Positions 59,645 to 64,000 of a stretch of 64,000 bases of DNA are shown here, piece after piece; the stretch's first letter is position 1, and each line of letters begins with the position of its first letter. The notes under the pieces are model-generated. The model made no database searches and was not told the origin of the DNA. It saw nothing but the letters and a program-made list of their open reading frames with translations. Position numbers and translations under genes: made by a program. Origin of the DNA: Lasioglossum baleicum. Its lineage: Eukaryota; Arthropoda; Insecta; Hymenoptera; Halictidae. The stretch covers positions 7,826,001-7,890,000 of the forward strand of contig NC_134934.1 in the NCBI RefSeq assembly GCF_051020765.1, in the 5' to 3' direction.

Positions 59645-59808
59645 ATTATTATTATTAAAAAATGGGTCAGCACAATTTAAAACAGTGGACGCATTAAAAA
59701 GATTTAAACAAATCATCGTATTGGTTTCAGCTTAATCAGATAATTAAAAGAAGAAAGTCTTGCAATCAATGAAAACATTTTTTATTTCGCATAAGGATCC
59801 ACAGTCCA
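59645..59808. mobile_element. TAGACTGCGGAT-family element, degraded left end
   Basis: The right end is CGCATAAGGATCCACAGTCC. The interior AATGGGTCAGCACAATTTAA plus CAGTGGACGCATTAAAAAGA matches copies at 54.3 and 58.1 kb. It is about 164 bp. Confidence 0.6.
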
Positions 59809-59985
59809 ATCGTGACGATTGTTGCGTTCGCTGTACCACTTCGTTAGCACGTCTTGTGTTCGGTCGCTTCGGAGTCAAAGGGTTAATCTACCAAAAGAAG
59901 GAGTACATTTTCATTTAACAGTATTCAAAGCAGAGAACATCGCGGTATCAGTGCATGTTCATGTTTAAAAGTTCTTTTAATGGTA

Positions 59986-60140
59986 TCAACACTAAACCTA
60001 CCGAGCCTTAAAAATAGCTGATACATGTTCCCTTATAAAACTGACCAGATTGATTCTATTTAGATTTATTGTTTCAATAATTGTAAAATAAATAATCAGG
60101 AACCGGTCATTTTGACCGACGGTGATACGTTTAGTGTTAA
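59986..60140. mobile_element. TTAA-type TIR element with AACACTAAAC ends
   Basis: The left end TCAACACTAAACCTACC is mirrored by the right end GATACGTTTAGTGTTAA. The subterminal AACCGGTCATTTTGACCG is itself palindromic. The right flank is TTAA and the left TCAA, as a mutated piggyBac-type target duplication would be. It is 155 bp and noncoding. Confidence 0.6.
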
Positions 60141-62148
60141 TAACAAAGGATGAATTATTAAAGTGTAAAACCTAATTATTAAGGAAAGAGGTTTTGGCAG
60201 AAAAGCGTAAGAAATATCGGTCCCGATTGCCTTGAACAATTCAGAACAGAAACCTGCAGCCTAGCCAGTGATTTCTCAAGATCCATCGATTGCTGGTCGA
60301 CAGACAATCAGTGTAACAAACTAGTCGCACCAAGTATATTCGCTTAATTGAAACCCTTCGTGCAGTTTTTTGACGATTTTCACCGCAGTGCGATGGTGAG
60401 AAAACCGCCAGGGAGTGGAAGACCGATGCTTAATGGGTCGTGTGAAAATGAATTAGCGCGGCGAGTGTTCCGGCACGGTTTCTGGATGAGAACGGGAGCG
60501 AGTAGGAACGGTTCGCGAATCGCGTTGCACGGCGCGGCGCGAACGATTCCGCTTTGAAAAGGGAATTCTCCCGTGACACATTCGTTTTTATCGAGCCGGC
60601 CGGCACGGCCGCGAATCTCTGCAGAGGTTTCTGGGCATATACGGAAAGTCGGCGAGTCGGCGAGTCGTATGCTGCTCTGTATACGAGGCATTGACCCAGC
60701 TGTGCCGGGTTTCGTCGCACCTCGCCACGCTCCTATGGAATCGCGCCCGCTTCTCTCTTCTCTCCCCCTCTTTCTATCTTTCTTTCTCTGATCTTGCTCT
60801 TCCTCTTCAGCTCCCGATTTCCGCCTCTGCGGCGCAGGTGTCCGTACCTGTTCCTCCCGGCGTAAACAAATCTGCGTCTAACGGGCCCCGAAAACGTTTC
60901 GATAGCGTTCCGCTCGGCGAATACAGGACAACGTAAGAGCCGATCTTACGTAATCGCCGATTTCGGCGCGACCGCTTGCGGTACCAGGCCGGAATTCGTC
61001 GGTCCCCCCGTCCGGCCAGGCCCAACGCGAGAAAGTCCCGAAGAAATGGAGTTTTCTGGAGAATTCTGGCCCCCGCTCGGTGCCATTCAACCGAGAGTCA
61101 CAGATCCAACTCTCAAACACGACATAACTTTATCCTTTAAGGTTTGAATGGGTTGATGAAGCTAATTTTGGAACATCAACGCAATTTTCTTCGAATTTCA
61201 ATTTCCACAGCTTAAAGTACACTCTTTAAACTTGGATTTGACGTAACAAAACTCCCATAAAAACATACCAACAAATTCGTTCGTTCTAAAAATGGTCCCA
61301 AACTTGGAACCAACCATGGACATCGAGTAACAGATAACAACCGATTCTCTCAGTGACCCGCTAACTCGGCACACCTAGTACAACAAACCGGTGGACATTT
61401 GCAAATTTAATTTTGCTAATCTTCTTTTCGGAAAATCTTGAAAATGCATTGCTCGTAACGGACCTGCAAAATGTTGCGCAATGTTTCGTCCAACTTATCG
61501 CCGCGAGATCTCGGATTTTTGCTGCAAGGTGTTGAATTTTTGCAGAAATTCTATTCAGAGAAATAACGGTGCTCTTTTTCTGCGAGTCCGAAGTCGAGCA
61601 TAGCGTAGCCCGAGTCGAAGCCACTGTTAATATTGCTAGTGGAATAGTAAACTCGACGAAGCTTGTCATCGGGCGCTGAAAGCTGCCACCTAACCCAAAC
61701 CCCTTTGGCGAGCAGAGGGTTAATCCATTCTCGATTCTCCGAAGCCAGACGCTTGTCTGTTCGCGAACGTCGTTCTCAAGTTCGGTTGTGTTATTACATA
61801 TGAACGAGGACCCGGCAGAGTAAGAGGATGACGTCAGAAGATGTTACGCGTTTTCGGCGAGTCATCGCTCGACATATCGATGGAAGGAGGACCGGTTGCT
61901 TTGTCGAGGACGATCGATTCGAAGCCCTATCGTCTAAATCAGGCGCGGGAATAGATTGCCCCATGGGTCGTTGTCCTTGCTCGTCAAACCGAACTGGCTA
62001 CTCAGGATTGCGCTTAGAAGAGACTATTCGCTCCTAGTTTGTTGTGGGAACCCTCAGTTGAAAGAATCAGTCGTTAATCCTTATCTCATATTTTCCCTTC
62101 GACTGTCAATTGACAGCATCTCGGATTTTCGGTCTTGGTTGCCTGTTT
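60141..62148. other. unique sequence, no gene supported
   Basis: CpG-rich frames at 60.35-61.1 kb run on both strands. A minus frame of 102 codons at 61361-61669 has no domain. Nothing could be assigned. Confidence 0.35.
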
Positions 62149-62822
62149 AGGGTGCAGGGGCCTTATGCAACTTTACATTGACAATTCTTCAAGGTAGTGT
62201 AAGAACATATCAAGAAGAACTATTAGTTCAGTCAATGAATGCTCATAAGGGGGGTGTAGAGGGAAATGCAAGGAACACAATTAACTTTGGGACTTTGTTT
62301 GGAATAGTTAAGAGATAAACATACTAAAAGTCCCTATTCCAAGGAGATGAACGGACTGCAGGGGGCACGTAGAAGGTCCCCTTTTCCGCTTATATCTCGA
62401 AAACTATGCCTCCTAGCGATAAGACCATTCTATACAAAATTAAAGCTGACAGAATGTGCCATAAGATTGACTGCATTCAGTTTTTCGCTATATCGCACAG
62501 TTTCCGTTTTTTGCCTTATTTGACTAGCTCACTCTTCAGCACAATTAGTGAACTTTGAGCGCGGATATCTCGGAAACTATGCGAGATAGCGAAAAACTGA
62601 ATCCAATCTATCTTGTAGCACATTTTGTCAGCTTTAATTTTGTATGGAATGGTCTTATCGCTAGGACGCATAGTTTCCGAGATATAAGCGGAAAACCGAA
62701 AAAGGGTAACTAGTACGGAAAAAGACCCAAAGTTAAAAATTGTGTTCCTTCCATTTCCCTCTACAACTGTTTGTTGATATCGTACAGTCGTCGTCACAAT
62801 TGTCCACAATTGCCCCTACACT
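62149..62822. mobile_element. foldback element with arms of about 300 bp
   Basis: The outer ends are AGGGTGCAGGGGC on the left and, on the minus strand, AGTGTAGGGGC on the right. The inner arms share TGTAGAGGGAAATG, AAGGAACACAATT, CTTATATCTCGGAAAC (CTCGAAAAC left), GCGATAAGACCATTC and AGCGAAAAACTGAAT. The element is 674 bp with no transposase frame. The 97-codon minus frame reads across one arm. Confidence 0.8.
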
Positions 62823-63764
62823 AGGTATCTAGCCTTCCGCAACGATGATCGGAGCCTTCTTGCAATATCGAACGATCGGCCAAACGTTTCAATTCGTAAA
62901 TTCAATTACGTCGGCTGAAGTCTACGTGCACCATGATCGTTCCTAATACTCAGGACCAATCACGGACTGTGCCAACTGCCAAGCTCCGAACGATAGACAG
63001 TCTGTTCCGTCCCTTTGGCGCGATTTGCCCTAAGCGTCGCTCCCGGGGGCAATCGGTGGCTCTCTCAGGGCACGAAGCTCCGGTTGCTCGGTGCCTGGCC
63101 TAAATGAACAGGATCCTGGTCGCGTCTTTTCCACGGGATAGCGCTCAAAGTCGCGGAAATCGCTGGAGACTGCAATTTCCTCGCTCGGTCGATCGGATGG
63201 ATCGATCGTCGCCGAGACGCGTCCGTTGACCGCAGGTGCGTCCGCGGATTCGATTCGAGAGGATCGCGGGCTCGGCGCCGGTGCATTCTCGTCGTCTTCG
63301 TACGCGCCGGTTGGCCTCTTCGATCGGTGTACAGAAGCTCGAGGGTGTGTGTGTGTGTGTATGTGTGCGAAACGCACGCGCGCGCGCGGACTTAGTTGGG
63401 AACGAGGAAGACCTAGTTCGAAGGTAGAACGCTTGCAACGGCACTAGGTCACGCATCGCAGTTCCTGAACGGAGCGAGCGTTCGTCTACGTGCGCTTCTG
63501 CGTATACGTGCCGGGGTGTGCGTGTGCGTGCACGGTTGTGCATGTGCATCGAGCACCGGGCACCGCGTACGCGGCACGCATATTCGATCGGGAGAGCACG
63601 ACGATGGTCGCCGCGCTGGCACGACGACGTGTTCGCTCGACGCCTTCCTCCTCGCGATCGAACTCGTGAAATTTCGAACGTTCGAGATTTCGATTGTACT
63701 CGCGCTTCCGCGAGACACGCCGGTCTGGTTGACGAGTTTCTGCGCTCTGTTCCGAAATAATGGC
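62823..63764. other. GC-rich sequence with GT and GC simple repeats
   Basis: It contains (GT)n at 63344-63365 and (GC)n at 63376-63388. Frames on both strands overlap across the repeats. The 115-codon minus frame at 63030-63377 looks somewhat protein-like at its 3' end, but has no domain or convincing splice context. Confidence 0.4.
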
Positions 63765-63790
63765 AATCTGTAGATCTTTACGCAAAGCAG
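63765..63790. mobile_element. TAGACTGCGGAT-family left-end fragment
   Basis: CAATCTGTAGATCTTTACGCAA matches the family left end with several changes. Confidence 0.4.
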
Positions 63791-63796
63791 GGCTTC

Positions 63797-63910
63797 GGAG
63801 TTGGAGTCGTGGAGTCGGAGCCGGATTAAGAAATAGCTATACAATCGACCCCCGGAGTCGGAGTCAGAGTCGGAAAATATATGTCGACGCCGACTCCAAC
63901 TCTGACTCTT
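63797..63910. repeat. (GGAGTC)n array with an inverse segment
   Basis: Runs of GGAGTC and variants at 63797-63826 and 63851-63872, then the complement-sense CGACTCCAACTCTGACTC at 63891-63908, so the array can fold back on itself. Confidence 0.75.
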
Positions 63911-64000
63911 TTGTTTATAAATCATTAATAGATTTATGTATACAATTGCTAATATTCGATCTACAGTACAGACGTATTGTATATGTATATACCTCGGTGC

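Noticed and set aside
63030..63377. 115-codon minus-strand frame with Ser/Pro/Asp-rich end
   Set aside because: It starts inside a GT repeat and has no recognised domain, acceptor or neighbouring exon.
1..64000. CRISPR array, prokaryotic mobile element or operon
   Set aside because: There are no regularly spaced direct repeats of the right size, and the coding genes are spliced animal genes.

Overview
The window looks like nuclear DNA from an insect, probably a hymenopteran such as a bee, ant or wasp. The signs are spliced genes with short introns near the left end, abundant CpG with long TC, GC and AT microsatellites, many small terminal-inverted-repeat (TIR) elements, and two proteins of clear animal type. 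The order assignment is inferred from composition and was not tested.

Three protein genes can be assembled exon by exon with consistent GT-AG boundaries and reading phase, all in the left third. (1) 970-1807, minus strand: three exons, 228 aa, with two RRM-like modules. (2) 3126-5647, plus strand: six exons, 330 aa, a FAM76 protein with CxxC-rich zinc-binding repeats and a C-terminal coiled coil. Genes 1 and 2 are divergent and share a 1.3 kb intergenic region with six CCAAT/ATTGG boxes. (3) 14421-21392, minus strand: seven coding exons, 985 aa, a PRDM1/Blimp-1 orthologue with a PR-SET domain, a long low-complexity region with polyglutamine, four C2H2 fingers and one C2HC finger. FAM76 and Blimp-1 converge, and 8.8 kb of UTR and intergenic sequence lies between their stop codons.

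From 21.4 to 64 kb I found no gene I can name. Blimp-1's first coding exon is preceded by a good splice acceptor, so at least one 5' noncoding exon lies further right and much of this stretch may be first intron and cis-regulatory DNA. It holds pyrimidine-rich microsatellites (22-25 kb and 46-48 kb), a degenerate tandem block (34.6-36.4 kb), one weak two-exon coding candidate (33.0-33.4 kb), and three copies of a 12-mer that reads as a splice donor with a nuclear-receptor half-site on the Blimp-1 strand (47.4, 48.4 and 50.5 kb).

The window is densely seeded with small palindromic or TIR elements. One family, with ends like TAGACTGCGGATCTTTATGC, has about 14 copies or fragments between 12.8 and 63.8 kb. 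Long foldback elements sit at 7.5, 15.5-16.5, 57.0-57.6 and 62.1-62.8 kb. I saw no CRISPR, operon, prokaryotic mobile element, confident canonical tRNA or rRNA. Most long open frames in the right two thirds are accidental readings of TC-rich or CpG-rich DNA.
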